NCBI RefSeq assembly: GCF_013376415.1
Contig: NZ_WYET01000004.1
Span: 248,001 to 312,000 of the forward strand
DNA length: 64,000 nucleotides
From: Flagellimonas chongwuensis
Lineage (GTDB): Bacteria; Bacteroidota; Bacteroidia; Flavobacteriales; Flavobacteriaceae
Direction of reading: 5' to 3'
In this document: positions 55,387-64,000 of the stretch, one piece after another
Layout: each line of letters opens with the position of its first letter
Numbering within the stretch: position 1 is the first letter of the stretch
Notes under the pieces: model-generated
The model's input: only the letters and a program-made list of their open reading frames with translations
Told to the model about the DNA's origin: nothing
The model's database searches: none
Translations under genes and position numbers: made by a program

Positions 55387-56877
55387 ATGCCGAACACAGA
55401 GGAGAATCCAAAATTCAGGGAAGACGAACATATCGTAGAAAACAAGGAATTAAGTATTTGGGAAGCATTGATACCCGTTTTTGCCCTTGTTGCCATGCTG
55501 GCCTACAATGTTTTTGTGTTTGGTGATGACGCCCTGAGCGGTTCCAACCAGTTTATACTCTTGATGGGCGGCGCCGTTGCAGCCATAGTTGGTTTTTTCA
55601 ACAAGGTATCCTATGACCAAATGATTGATGAGGTCGCCGAGAATGTTCGGTCAACCACAGGTGCCTTGCTTATCCTTTTAATGGTAGGTGCGTTGTCCGG
55701 GACTTGGCTTGTAAGCGGAATTATTCCCGCGATGATCTATTACGGACTTCAAATTTTGAATCCCACCATATTTTTGGCCGCTTGTGTGGTTATCTGTGCC
55801 ATTATTTCAATTGCCACAGGAAGTAGCTGGACAACAGCGGCGACCGTAGGTATTGCCTTGATTGGTATAGGTGAGGCCTTGGGTATATCGTTGGGAATGA
55901 CGGCCGGAGCCGTGCTTTCCGGTGCTTACTTCGGGGATAAAATGTCCCCCTTGAGCGATACCACCAACCTGGCACCTGCCATGGCCGGAGGGGATTTGTT
56001 CTCCCACATTCGATACATGACCCTCACCACGGTGCCTACTATAGTGGTAACCTTGATTGTGTTTATCATTCTTGGTTTTACAATTGATACATCCGGAGTA
56101 GCTGACACAAGTTCACTACTCACCAATATCGGATCTACATTTAATATTAATGGCTGGCTGTTTATCGTGCCCTTAGTCGTTATCGGATTAATCCTTAAAA
56201 AGGCCCCTCCGTTGATGGCCCTTTTGGTCGGGACATTATTGGGCGGTGTGTTTGCACTAATTTTTCAACCTGACATTGTTGCCAATATAGGTGGAGGCAC
56301 CGCATTGAATTTTGAAACGGGCTACAAAGGAATTATGAATGCCATCACGGTTGATACTGAAATTGCCACCAATGATCCAGCCTTGAACGATTTGTTCTCT
56401 TCTGGTGGCATGTCCGGTATGCTCGGCACCATTTGGTTGATAGTCTGCGCCATGGTATTTGGTGGAATTATGGATGGTATCGGGGCTTTGGAGCGAATCA
56501 CGGAATCCCTTCTAAAATTGGCCAAGACCACTTTTGGACTGTTCGCAAGCACCGTGGGAAGCTGTTTGGCGTTGAACGTGACCGCATCTGACCAATATTT
56601 GGCCATTGTAGTGCCCGGTAAAATGTTCTCCAAAGCTTATAAAGAGCGTGGTCTTGCACCCGAAAACTTGAGCCGCTCCTTGGAAGATTCCGGTACAGTC
56701 ACCTCCGTTCTTGTACCTTGGAACACCTGTGGCGCCTATCACAGCAGTGTTTTGGGCGTTGGTGTCGGTGAGTACTTCCTGTATGCAATTTTCAATTGGT
56801 TGAGCCCGATAATGACGTTGCTTTTTGCCGCTTTCCGAATCAAGATCAAGCAACTTACCACCACGGCCGCTGAATAA
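55387..56877 (+). CDS. NhaC-family transporter, possible methionine/amino-acid carrier
   Basis: A 496-residue membrane protein with about twelve segments of the ion-transporter (NhaC) superfamily. The conserved ATGSSWTTAATVGIALIGIGEALG and GDKMSPLSDTTNLAPAMAG segments are the family core, and NVTASDQYLAIVVPGKMF and SRSLEDSGTVTSVLVPWNTCGAYHS mark the second half. Members include Na+/H+ antiporters, malate/lactate carriers and the MetT methionine carrier. The location directly behind a methionine gamma-lyase-like gene and Lrp makes an amino-acid substrate plausible. Confidence 0.85.
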   Translation: MPNTEENPKFREDEHIVENKELSIWEALIPVFALVAMLAYNVFVFGDDALSGSNQFILLMGGAVAAIVGFFNKVSYDQMIDEVAENVRSTTGALLILLMVGALSGTWLVSGIIPAMIYYGLQILNPTIFLAACVVICAIISIATGSSWTTAATVGIALIGIGEALGISLGMTAGAVLSGAYFGDKMSPLSDTTNLAPAMAGGDLFSHIRYMTLTTVPTIVVTLIVFIILGFTIDTSGVADTSSLLTNIGSTFNINGWLFIVPLVVIGLILKKAPPLMALLVGTLLGGVFALIFQPDIVANIGGGTALNFETGYKGIMNAITVDTEIATNDPALNDLFSSGGMSGMLGTIWLIVCAMVFGGIMDGIGALERITESLLKLAKTTFGLFASTVGSCLALNVTASDQYLAIVVPGKMFSKAYKERGLAPENLSRSLEDSGTVTSVLVPWNTCGAYHSSVLGVGVGEYFLYAIFNWLSPIMTLLFAAFRIKIKQLTTTAAE

Positions 56878-57047
56878 ATTTTATTTCAACTTTTTCAATA
56901 CATCGACTTCTTTGAGAAGTCATCAAAAATTGATGTGCAATTTTGCCACAACCTCAATATTGATGATGCTTTTTTATGGCATAGTCACGCCTTATCCAAC
57001 CATAAGAAATACTAATTTTTAAGCTGGTAAAAGCCGTAAAACCACCC

Positions 57048-57055
57048 TATTTTTG
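57048..57055 (+). promoter_or_regulatory. candidate -7 box (TATTTTTG) for the peroxiredoxin gene
   Basis: An exact TAnnTTTG match 31 bases before the start codon. No clear -33 TTTG. Confidence 0.5.
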
Positions 57056-57085
57056 CTACTCGAAAATTTAAAAAACATCCAATAA

Positions 57086-57730
57086 ATGACTTTAGTAGGA
57101 AGAAAATTTCCAAACATTGAAGTAAACGCCATCGACGAATTGGGCGACACATTCAAAATCAACATTTTAGAGAAAGCCAAAGCAGAAAACAAGAAAGTCT
57201 TGTTATTCTGGTATCCAAAAGATTTCACTTTTGTTTGTCCGACCGAGCTTTTTGCCTTTCAACAAAACCTAAGTGAGTTTGAAAAAAGGAATACCATTGT
57301 TATCGGAGCTTCTTGTGATACTGCCGAAGTACATTTTGCATGGTTGAACACCGAAAAGGACAACGGAGGTATCGAAGGTGTAACCTACCCTATCGTTTCT
57401 GACAGCAATAGAAACTTGGCTTCTGCCTTGGGAATCTTGGACATCATGAAAGAAGACTATAACGAAGAGACAAACTCTGTTGTGGTGGAAGGTGACAACG
57501 TGACCTACAGAGCCACTTATTTGATTGATGAAGAAGGAACTGTATTCCACGAAAGCATAAACCACATGCCACTGGGAAGAAACGTGAAAGAATTTTTGCG
57601 TTTGGTAGATGCCTACACCCATGTTCAGGAAAAAGGTGAAGTTTGTCCAGCTAACTGGGAAGAAGGAAAACAAGCCATGAACGCAGACAGAGCTGGTGTT
57701 TCCGATTATTTGGCCAACCACGTAAACTAA
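57086..57730 (+). CDS. typical 2-Cys peroxiredoxin (AhpC/Prx1 type)
   Basis: A 214-residue peroxidase reducing H2O2 and organic hydroperoxides. The peroxidatic Cys51 lies in DFTFVCPTE, and the resolving cysteine in GEVCPANWEEGKQAM near residue 190. Length fits the Prx1/AhpC class. A small thioredoxin follows by 7 bases and may be its electron donor. Confidence 0.93.
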   Translation: MTLVGRKFPNIEVNAIDELGDTFKINILEKAKAENKKVLLFWYPKDFTFVCPTELFAFQQNLSEFEKRNTIVIGASCDTAEVHFAWLNTEKDNGGIEGVTYPIVSDSNRNLASALGILDIMKEDYNEETNSVVVEGDNVTYRATYLIDEEGTVFHESINHMPLGRNVKEFLRLVDAYTHVQEKGEVCPANWEEGKQAMNADRAGVSDYLANHVN

Positions 57731-57737
57731 GGACGCT

Positions 57738-58052
57738 ATGGTTGTAGAACTGGACAAAGACAATTTAAGCGAAGTCATTGCCAACAATGACAACGTAGTG
57801 GTGCAGTACAGCGCATCTTGGTGCGGCAACTGTAGGATTATGAAGCCAAAGTTCAAAAAGGAAGCCTCTTTGAACGAGAACATAAAATTTGTAATGGTCG
57901 ATGCCGAAAAATTCCCGGAATCCAGAAAACTGGCCAACGTGGACAATTTGCCCACCTTCGCCGCTTTTTCCAAAGGATCTTTGAAGAATCAGGTGCAGAC
58001 CAATAAGTATGATGTTTTAAAAGACTTGATCAATGAAGTTGCCCATAATTAA
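57738..58052 (+). CDS. small thioredoxin family protein
   Basis: A 104-residue thioredoxin fold with the active site WCGNC (Cys29/Cys32) in place of the classical WCGPC. The cis-Pro segment is NLPTFAAF. The change of Pro to Asn should shift redox potential; co-expression with the peroxiredoxin suggests a dedicated reductant role. The next gene starts inside its last 20 bases. Confidence 0.88.
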   Translation: MVVELDKDNLSEVIANNDNVVVQYSASWCGNCRIMKPKFKKEASLNENIKFVMVDAEKFPESRKLANVDNLPTFAAFSKGSLKNQVQTNKYDVLKDLINEVAHN

Positions 58053-58290
58053 GCAGTTGGTCAATTTTGCCGAGGAGCACGACGAGGATTACCTTCAGGA
58101 AACTGCGGATACCCTCGAAAGTGTTTGCGAAGTTTCCAGTTTAAAAGATGACGAACTGGATATGATCGGGGAATTGATCTCCAATATTTACGGAGCCCTG
58201 GAAGTATCCAACGAAATCAAGAACGGAACCCCTAAAAAGGAAGCCCTCAATGGTTTTATGTCGAGGGTGCTTGGCTCTATAGACAAGTAA
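58033..58290 (+). CDS. small helical protein behind the thioredoxin gene, function unknown
   Basis: An 85-residue, acidic, all-helical protein with no cysteine except Cys32 in LESVCEVSSL. It overlaps the thioredoxin gene by 20 bases in another frame, so the two are co-translated. I recall such a protein as a conserved Flavobacteriia family next to peroxiredoxin/thioredoxin (possibly DUF6952, name uncertain). A partner or chaperone role for the redox pair is inference. Confidence 0.75.
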   Translation: MKLPIIKQLVNFAEEHDEDYLQETADTLESVCEVSSLKDDELDMIGELISNIYGALEVSNEIKNGTPKKEALNGFMSRVLGSIDK

Positions 58291-58318
58291 CGGACATTGT
58301 CACAAACATTATCATAAG

Positions 58319-58353
58319 AACCTTCCCGGAACAGACTTCGGGAAGGTTTTTTT
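58319..58353 (+). terminator. intrinsic terminator of the peroxiredoxin operon
   Basis: A perfect 10-bp stem AACCTTCCCG / CGGGAAGGTT with a 9-base loop, followed by seven T. It ends the peroxiredoxin-thioredoxin-helical protein unit before tpx. Confidence 0.88.
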
Positions 58354-58355
58354 AG

Positions 58356-58363
58356 TATTTTTG
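58356..58363 (+). promoter_or_regulatory. candidate -7 box (TATTTTTG) for tpx
   Basis: An exact TAnnTTTG match 23 bases before the tpx start codon, immediately after the terminator. No clear -33 element. Confidence 0.5.
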
Positions 58364-58385
58364 GTTCCGAATCAAAAATACTACT

Positions 58386-58892
58386 ATGGCAACTGTAACA
58401 CTTAAAGGAAATGAAATTCACACACTTGGCAACCTTCCAGAAAATGGTTCCCAAGCCCCAAGCTTTACTTTAGTAAAAACCGACCTTTCGTCCGCTAGCC
58501 TATCCGACTACAAAGGCAAAAAGGTTGTTCTCAACATATTCCCAAGTATAGATACCGGTACATGTGCGCAATCTGTGCGCCAGTTCAACCAAGAAGCTGC
58601 TGAGTTGAAAAACACTGCAATATTGTGCATCTCCAAGGATTTGCCTTTTGCTCAAGCACGTTTTTGTGGTGCCGAGGGCATTGATAAAGTTGAGACCCTC
58701 TCCGACTTTAGGGATGGCAGCTTCGGGAAATCCTACCATGTGGAATTCACCGATGGTCCATTACAAGGGCTGTTATCTCGCTCCGTTGTAGTGGTCAATG
58801 AAAATGGTGAGGTAATTTACTCCGAACAAGTATCGGAAACTGCGGACGAGCCCAATTATAAAGCCGCCCTCGAAGCGTTGATGGATGCCTAA
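58386..58892 (+). CDS. tpx: thiol peroxidase
   Basis: A 168-residue atypical 2-Cys peroxiredoxin. Peroxidatic Cys60 lies in PSIDTGTCAQSVRQFN and resolving Cys94 in DLPFAQARFCGAEG, the exact Tpx pattern. Reduces hydroperoxides with thioredoxin. It overlaps dgkA by 8 bases. Confidence 0.95.
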   Translation: MATVTLKGNEIHTLGNLPENGSQAPSFTLVKTDLSSASLSDYKGKKVVLNIFPSIDTGTCAQSVRQFNQEAAELKNTAILCISKDLPFAQARFCGAEGIDKVETLSDFRDGSFGKSYHVEFTDGPLQGLLSRSVVVVNENGEVIYSEQVSETADEPNYKAALEALMDA

Positions 58893-59250
58893 AGAATCTT
58901 TTTTACGGAACAGGATCAAAAGTGTTGGCTTTGCCCTAAAGGGCATGTTTCTGTTGTTACGGACAGAACCCAGCATCAAGATCCAGTTCTTTATCGCATT
59001 GATCGTTACGGCTTTCGGCTTCTACTTTGAAATCTCTTCCACCGAATGGATAGTTCAGGTTTTGGCAATAGGGATAGTGATGGGCATAGAAGGTGTAAAC
59101 ACGGCTATTGAAAAAATCTGCGACTATATCCAGCCCAATTTGGACCCTAAAATTGGTTTTATAAAAGATATTTCCGCAGGGGCCGTTATGATAGTATCGG
59201 TATTGGCAAGTATTGTTGGTCTGATCATTTATGTGCCCAAGATTTTTTAG
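58885..59250 (+). CDS. dgkA: diacylglycerol kinase / undecaprenol kinase (DgkA family)
   Basis: A 121-residue integral membrane kinase with three membrane segments. The signature GIEGVNTAIEKICDYI (Glu-Asn-Ala-type motif) and basic N-terminus fit the prokaryotic DgkA family. It phosphorylates diacylglycerol or undecaprenol at the inner membrane. Start overlaps the end of tpx. Confidence 0.92.
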   Translation: MPKESFLRNRIKSVGFALKGMFLLLRTEPSIKIQFFIALIVTAFGFYFEISSTEWIVQVLAIGIVMGIEGVNTAIEKICDYIQPNLDPKIGFIKDISAGAVMIVSVLASIVGLIIYVPKIF

Positions 59251-59277
59251 TAAAATCCAAGACCGAGAGTAGCAACG

Positions 59278-59285
59278 TAAATTTG
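59278..59285 (+). promoter_or_regulatory. candidate -7 box (TAAATTTG) for ftsK
   Basis: An exact TAnnTTTG match 28 bases before the ftsK ATG. No clear -33 element. Confidence 0.5.
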
Positions 59286-59312
59286 TAACTTAGCCCCGCT
59301 TAAAAACGATTG

Positions 59313-61703
59313 ATGGCCAAAAAAAGAACAAAATCAAGATCAAAAAAAACTACCACAACTGCCAAAAAGAAGGTCTCTTTTAAGCCTTCCAAGCAGAACA
59401 AGATTATTTTCGGTAGTCTTTTGATAGTTCTCAGCATAGCACTTTTCTTCTCCTTCATGTCATTCTATTTTACATGGCAAGAAGATCAGAGCATGTTGTC
59501 CCAATTTGCGGACCGCAATGTCGAAGCCAGTAATCTGCTCAATAAATTTGGTGCCAACGTAAGCCATTTTTTCATGTACCGGGGATTTGGCCTTGCCTCT
59601 TTTGTATTCCCATTTTTATTGGCCGTTACCGGACTTTACTTATTCCTAGGCCTAGATGGAAAGAGATTGATTTTCAAGTGGATTTGGGGGTTGGTCGGAG
59701 TCATCTGGGGATCCATTGCACTTGGCTTTTTTGCGGCCGATTATCCTCTTTTAGGCGGATTGATAGGTTATGAGATGAACGATTTTCTTCAAGATTACAC
59801 TGGTAAAATTGGTGTGTTCTTGATTCTGATATTTGTTTTGATGGTAATCTTGGTGCGATTGTTTAATTTTACCCCCGAAGGATTCGCCAACTTCTTCAAA
59901 CGACAAAAACAAAAGATAAAATCAGATTTTAAGGAAGAACCAACTGTCCACACCAAGGATGCCCCAGTTCAAGAAGATGACGAAGATGGTCTGATATTGA
60001 CCACAGAAGATACGGTTCCCGAAAAAGTGGACACCTATACCCACAAAAAAGATATTCCACCTCTGGATGAAGCTGGACTCGACGTTAATATTCCCGAAGA
60101 AGAGGAGTCCGATATCGACCTAAAAGTTGAGGAAACGCCCGTTGAAGAAGAAGAAACCGATATAAAGGCAGCCAAGCTCGTAGAGGATTTTGGAGAGTTC
60201 GACCCCAAACTGGAATTGGGCAACTACAAATTCCCTACTATGGACCTATTGGAAGCGCACGGCGCTTCGGGCGGGATTACCATCAATCAAGAGGAGCTTG
60301 AGGAAAATAAGAACCGAATCGTTAGCACCCTCAAAAACTATAAGATCGGGATTGCCCAGATCAAGGCGACCATAGGGCCAACCGTTACGCTTTACGAAAT
60401 TGTTCCAGAAGCCGGAATCCGTATCTCCAAGATTAAAAACTTAGAGGACGACATTGCTTTGTCGCTTGCCGCACTGGGAATCCGTATCATCGCACCGATT
60501 CCCGGAAAAGGAACTGTTGGTATCGAGGTACCCAACAAGAACGCGACCATAGTTTCCATGCGTTCGGTAATTGCTTCCAATAAATTCCAAAAAGCGGAAA
60601 TGGAACTGCCCATCGCTTTTGGAAAGACCATTAGCAACGAAACTTTTGTGGTGGACTTGGCAAAAATGCCCCACCTGCTTATGGCAGGTGCCACCGGTCA
60701 GGGTAAATCAGTTGGTCTTAATGCAGTAATTACCTCCCTACTCTACAAAAAGCACCCTGCCGAGGTGAAATTTATTTTTGTAGACCCTAAAAAGGTGGAA
60801 TTGACCCTCTACAACAAAATTGAACGTCATTTCTTGGCAAAATTACCAGATTCGGATGAGGCTATCATAACAGACAACACTAAAGTAATCAATACTTTGA
60901 ACTCACTCTGTATCGAGATGGATAACCGTTATGAACTACTCAAAACGGCGATGGTTCGTAATATCAAAGAATACAATGCCAAGTTCAAGGCCAGAAAACT
61001 GAACCCGAACGACGGTCATAAATTCTTGCCATACATCGTGTTGGTAATCGATGAGTTTGCCGATTTGATCATGACAGCTGGTAAAGAAGTGGAAACACCC
61101 ATTGCCAGATTGGCACAATTGGCACGTGCCATTGGCATACACTTGATCATAGCCACGCAAAGACCGTCGGTGAATGTAATTACAGGTATCATAAAAGCCA
61201 ACTTCCCTGCACGGATTGCTTTTAGGGTAACTTCAAAAATCGACTCCAGAACCATTTTAGATGCCCAAGGGGCCGACCAGCTCATTGGTCGAGGAGACAT
61301 GCTTTATACTCAAGGAAACGATGTCACCCGATTGCAATGTGCCTTTGTTGACACCCCTGAAGTTTCTAAAATTACCGACTACATTGGGTCACAACGTGCC
61401 TACCCTGAAGCCCATTTACTGCCAGAATATGTAGGAGAAGAATCTGGCACAAGTCTTGATAATGATATCGAGGACAGGGATGCAATGTTCCGGGAAGCTG
61501 CCGAGGTTATCGTGACCGCACAGCAAGGTTCCGCCTCTCTGATCCAACGTAAGTTAAAATTGGGGTACAATCGTGCCGGTAGAATAATAGATCAGTTGGA
61601 AGCTGCCGGAATCGTGGGGCCGTTTGAGGGCAGTAAAGCCCGACAGGTTTTGGTGCCTGATATGTACGCCTTAGATCAGTTATTAGAAAATGAAGCAAAA
61701 TAA
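59313..61703 (+). CDS. ftsK: DNA translocase FtsK
   Basis: A 796-residue chromosome-segregation motor. I use the ATG at 59313; the TTG directly before it is not needed. A Lys/Arg-rich tail is followed by four membrane segments (about 30-180), a short acidic linker (about 205-290) and the RecA-like motor with Walker A GATGQGKSVGLN (about 459) and VLVIDEFADL (Walker B). The C-terminal gamma winged helix (SLIQRKLKLGYNRAGRIIDQLEAAGIVG) reads polar sequences. It overlaps lolA by 14 bases. Confidence 0.96.
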   Translation: MAKKRTKSRSKKTTTTAKKKVSFKPSKQNKIIFGSLLIVLSIALFFSFMSFYFTWQEDQSMLSQFADRNVEASNLLNKFGANVSHFFMYRGFGLASFVFPFLLAVTGLYLFLGLDGKRLIFKWIWGLVGVIWGSIALGFFAADYPLLGGLIGYEMNDFLQDYTGKIGVFLILIFVLMVILVRLFNFTPEGFANFFKRQKQKIKSDFKEEPTVHTKDAPVQEDDEDGLILTTEDTVPEKVDTYTHKKDIPPLDEAGLDVNIPEEEESDIDLKVEETPVEEEETDIKAAKLVEDFGEFDPKLELGNYKFPTMDLLEAHGASGGITINQEELEENKNRIVSTLKNYKIGIAQIKATIGPTVTLYEIVPEAGIRISKIKNLEDDIALSLAALGIRIIAPIPGKGTVGIEVPNKNATIVSMRSVIASNKFQKAEMELPIAFGKTISNETFVVDLAKMPHLLMAGATGQGKSVGLNAVITSLLYKKHPAEVKFIFVDPKKVELTLYNKIERHFLAKLPDSDEAIITDNTKVINTLNSLCIEMDNRYELLKTAMVRNIKEYNAKFKARKLNPNDGHKFLPYIVLVIDEFADLIMTAGKEVETPIARLAQLARAIGIHLIIATQRPSVNVITGIIKANFPARIAFRVTSKIDSRTILDAQGADQLIGRGDMLYTQGNDVTRLQCAFVDTPEVSKITDYIGSQRAYPEAHLLPEYVGEESGTSLDNDIEDRDAMFREAAEVIVTAQQGSASLIQRKLKLGYNRAGRIIDQLEAAGIVGPFEGSKARQVLVPDMYALDQLLENEAK

Positions 61704-62355
61704 GACCATGATCAAGAAAAGTATTCTTTTAATAGCATTGTTTGCCGTTGGATTATCTTCCTACGGGCAAAACTCAGGAAAGGCCAAAGCGCTTTTGGAC
61801 GAGGTGTACAATAAAGTGCAGAGCTACGACAATATTTATATAGATTTCCAGTCCACCCTTGAGAATACAGAAGCAAACCTAAAACAGGAAACCAACGGGA
61901 ACGTAACCTTGGATGGAGAAAAATATCTGTTGAACTATTTCGGTGCAAAACAATTGTACGACGGCAAAAAAGTATATACCGTAGTTCCCGAAAACGAAGA
62001 GGTTACCATTGAAGATATTAATGAGGACAACGACAACGTAAGTCCATCCAAAATGCTGACCTTCTACAAAACGGGTCACAATTACGAATGGGACATTCTT
62101 CAAAATGTGGGCGGTAGAAAAATTCAATATGTGAAATTGATCCCTATTGATTCCAATACGGAAATCAAATCCGTTTTATTGGGTATCGATACACAAACAA
62201 AACACATCTACAAGCTGATCCAAACAGGAAGCAATGGCACCAAAACCACAATTACCGTTAATTCTTTCAAAACCAATCAGCCCATATCGAGTACTCTCTT
62301 TACCTTTGACGAGAAAAAGTACGAGGACAAAGGGTACTATATCATAAGAAACTAG
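61690..62355 (+). CDS. lolA: outer membrane lipoprotein carrier LolA-like protein
   Basis: A 221-residue periplasmic protein. The signal peptide ends at SSYGQ (about residue 26). The LolA fold is indicated by YIDFQSTLENTEANLKQETNGNVTLDGEKYLLNYFGAKQLYDGKKVYTVVPENEEVTIE (split). It shuttles lipoproteins across the periplasm. The first ATG overlaps the ftsK end by 14 bases; an ATG at 61708, after the ftsK stop, gives MIKKSILL and is an equally good start. Confidence 0.88.
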   Translation: MKQNKTMIKKSILLIALFAVGLSSYGQNSGKAKALLDEVYNKVQSYDNIYIDFQSTLENTEANLKQETNGNVTLDGEKYLLNYFGAKQLYDGKKVYTVVPENEEVTIEDINEDNDNVSPSKMLTFYKTGHNYEWDILQNVGGRKIQYVKLIPIDSNTEIKSVLLGIDTQTKHIYKLIQTGSNGTKTTITVNSFKTNQPISSTLFTFDEKKYEDKGYYIIRN

Positions 62356-62358
62356 GCA

Positions 62359-63852
62359 TTGAAAATACTTGACCAGTATATACTAAGAAGATTTCTTTAC
62401 AACTTCTTCAGTTCCTTTTTCATACTGATTGTTATATTCATCTTTCAGGGAATATGGCTGTTCATTGATGATTTGGCGGGAAAGGGACTGGGCATGGTAA
62501 TTATTGGCAAGTTTATTTTCTACTTTATTCCCACCTTGGTGGACAAGGTTTTACCACTTACGGTACTGCTCTCCTCAATCCTTACCTTTGGTACTTTTGC
62601 GGAAAACTATGAGTTCGCCGCCATGAAAGCATCTGGGATATCCCTACAAAGGGGAATGCGTAGCCTAATCGTATTTGTATTGTTCCTTGGATTGGTAACT
62701 TTCTTTTTTGCAAATGATGTCATCCCTAAATCCGAACAAAAAATGTTCAACCTTAGACGGAACATTGCCAAGGTAAAGCCAGCCGCAGCAATTACCGAGG
62801 GGGTTTTTAGCGATTTTGAAGGGACCGGACAGGGAATGAACATCAAAGTGGACAAAAAGTATGGCGAACAGGATCGTTTTTTGGACAATGTAATCATCCA
62901 CAAGAAGACAGACCAGAACATCAATAATACGGTTATTAAAGCCAAAGCCGGCGAACTGATCAGTAGCGAGGAATCCGACATTATCCAATTGGTTCTCAAA
63001 GACGGTAACTATTACGAAGAAATCGTAAAAAAGGACTCAAGGGAAAAGCGAAAACAGCCCTTTGCAAAGTCCAATTTTGATACCTACACCATCAATATTG
63101 ATATTTCGGAACTCAACGATCAGGACTTGGAAGAGGATCAGAATATCACCACCAATAAAATGAAAAATGTTGGCCGCCTGATCAAGGACATCGATTCCCT
63201 ACGGGAAAACAATCTGGAAAAAGTAACGGCGTTTTCCAAAAACGTGGTGAACCGCATGGGAGCCTTTCCTGTTAAGGCACCCATAGACACTACAACCCAG
63301 AAGCTAGAACTTTTAAAGGCAAAGGACACCATTCAAAGGGATTCCATTAAAAGTATTGACCAATTTGTCTCCAATTTGGAACAGTGGGAGCAGATTCAAG
63401 TCATGAAAAAAGCTCTGAACGAGGTTTCCAGTATCATAAATACGGTAGATTCCAAAAAAGATGAACTCCAGAACCGATATAAATTTTACAACAGCCATAT
63501 ATTGTCGTTGCATCAAAAATACGCGCTTGCACTTTCGTGCATTATCCTATTTTTTGTGGGGGCACCTTTGGGAGCCATCATCCGTAAAGGCGGATTGGGG
63601 CTGCCCATGGTAGTGGCAATTATCTTATTTTTGACCTATTACTTTATTGGCGTATTTGCCGGTAATTATGCCAAGGAAGGAAACATTCACCCAGCTATTG
63701 GAGCTTGGCTGCCCACTATGATCATGCTGCCGTTGGGCATTTCGCTGACCAGAAGGGCCACAGCAGACAAAGGATTAGTAGGGTTTGGTCATTTTATAGA
63801 CCGTATCAAATCATTATTCAAAAGGAAAGAAAAAGAAGCTGAAGACCAATGA
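62359..63852 (+). CDS. LptF/LptG family permease
   Basis: A 497-residue inner-membrane protein of the lipopolysaccharide export ABC transporter. It starts with TTG, because [21 protein letters not shown] is the family N-terminus and no nearby ATG fits. Three membrane segments, a large periplasmic beta-jellyroll region (about 130-395, with a longer coiled insert than in E. coli proteins) and three C-terminal segments are seen. Whether it is LptF or LptG cannot be told. It overlaps ribB by 4 bases. Confidence 0.9.
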   Translation: MKILDQYILRRFLYNFFSSFFILIVIFIFQGIWLFIDDLAGKGLGMVIIGKFIFYFIPTLVDKVLPLTVLLSSILTFGTFAENYEFAAMKASGISLQRGMRSLIVFVLFLGLVTFFFANDVIPKSEQKMFNLRRNIAKVKPAAAITEGVFSDFEGTGQGMNIKVDKKYGEQDRFLDNVIIHKKTDQNINNTVIKAKAGELISSEESDIIQLVLKDGNYYEEIVKKDSREKRKQPFAKSNFDTYTINIDISELNDQDLEEDQNITTNKMKNVGRLIKDIDSLRENNLEKVTAFSKNVVNRMGAFPVKAPIDTTTQKLELLKAKDTIQRDSIKSIDQFVSNLEQWEQIQVMKKALNEVSSIINTVDSKKDELQNRYKFYNSHILSLHQKYALALSCIILFFVGAPLGAIIRKGGLGLPMVVAIILFLTYYFIGVFAGNYAKEGNIHPAIGAWLPTMIMLPLGISLTRRATADKGLVGFGHFIDRIKSLFKRKEKEAEDQ

Positions 63853-64000
63853 TTGCTAAGGATAAGAAAGTACAACTGAACGCCATAGAAGAAGCCATTG
63901 CCGATATTAGAGACGGTAAGGTAATTATAGTAGTGGATGATGAGAACAGGGAGAACGAAGGTGATTTTATTGCCGCAGCCGAGAAGGTAACCCCCGAAAT
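63849..64000 (+). CDS. ribB: 3,4-dihydroxy-2-butanone-4-phosphate synthase, N-terminal part
   Basis: The window ends about 50 codons into this gene. The frame reads [29 protein letters not shown], the RibB metal/substrate motif. It makes the four-carbon unit for riboflavin synthesis. Whether the protein is RibB alone or the RibBA fusion lies beyond the window. Its ATG overlaps the permease stop (ATGA). Confidence 0.95.
   Translation, partial: MIAKDKKVQLNAIEEAIADIRDGKVIIVVDDENRENEGDFIAAAEKVTPE

Noticed and set aside
56905..56921. Hairpin GACTTCT-TTG-AGAAGTC after the NhaC-type gene
   Set aside because: Short stem with no T run after it, so not supported as a terminator.
57269..57973. 234-codon minus-strand frame opposite peroxiredoxin and thioredoxin genes
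   Set aside because: Antisense to two well-conserved genes in sequence; no independent features.

Overview
The window is a 64 kb piece of a chromosome from a member of the Flavobacteriaceae (Bacteroidota), with no rRNA, tRNA, phage, integrase or transposase genes in view. The lineage is inferred from several signs. The candidate promoters fit the Bacteroidota -7 box (TAnnTTTG), signal peptides often end in xYSQ/xxAQ, lipoproteins carry short SSC lipoboxes, and the KARI is the long form. The gene orders ilvD-ilvB-x-ilvN-ilvC-ilvA, leuC-leuD-leuA-leuB and tpx-dgkA-ftsK-lolA-lptG-ribB also fit. Composition looks like a genus near Muricauda/Flagellimonas, but the genus is a guess.

Layout. 1-9.3 kb: the end of a glycosyltransferase, an OmpA-type lipoprotein, a Sua5-type threonylcarbamoyl-AMP synthase, a membrane-anchored alpha/beta hydrolase, a UvrD/PcrA helicase, a DsrE-like secreted protein and an M20D amidohydrolase. 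9.4-17.5 kb: a stand-alone FMN/Fe-S glutamate-synthase-like protein, a degenerate OmpA-like paralogue, a small membrane protein, a patatin, an M1 aminopeptidase and RecG. 17.7-31.9 kb: the branched-chain amino acid block, with leuCDAB on the plus strand, a GapN-type dehydrogenase, then ilvD-ilvB-methyltransferase-ilvN-ilvC-ilvA on the minus strand. An attenuator with an Ile/Val-rich leader peptide precedes ilvD. 31.9-35.5 kb: the 5-oxoprolinase genes pxpA-pxpB-pxpC with an Nramp-like transporter. 35.6-40.3 kb: a zinc-ribbon/PD-(D/E)XK-like protein, a cupin-like protein, an M20 peptidase, an NTF2-like protein and YifB/ComM. 40.4-49.3 kb: penicillin acylase, DsbD, TilS, PabB and an FMN reductase in one minus-strand run, then a multi-pass acyltransferase-like protein. 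49.4-53.5 kb: lpdA, then a gene-poor zone with REP-like inverted pairs, a 27-unit heptamer array and a BspA-type surface lipoprotein. 53.5-56.9 kb: an Lrp regulator divergent from a methionine gamma-lyase-like enzyme and an NhaC-family transporter. 57-64 kb: a peroxiredoxin/thioredoxin/thiol peroxidase redox group running into dgkA, ftsK, lolA, lptG/F and the start of ribB.

The most informative points are the following. (1) The ilv leader peptide has a terminator and a competing antiterminator, which amounts to a complete attenuation switch. (2) Triplets of helically phased 9-bp direct repeats lie at matching distances upstream of yifB and the BspA-like gene, compatible with a LytTR-type operator. 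(3) The pxp-linked Nramp-like protein lacks both canonical metal-ligand motifs. (4) A SAM-dependent methyltransferase is translationally coupled between the large and small subunits of acetolactate synthase.
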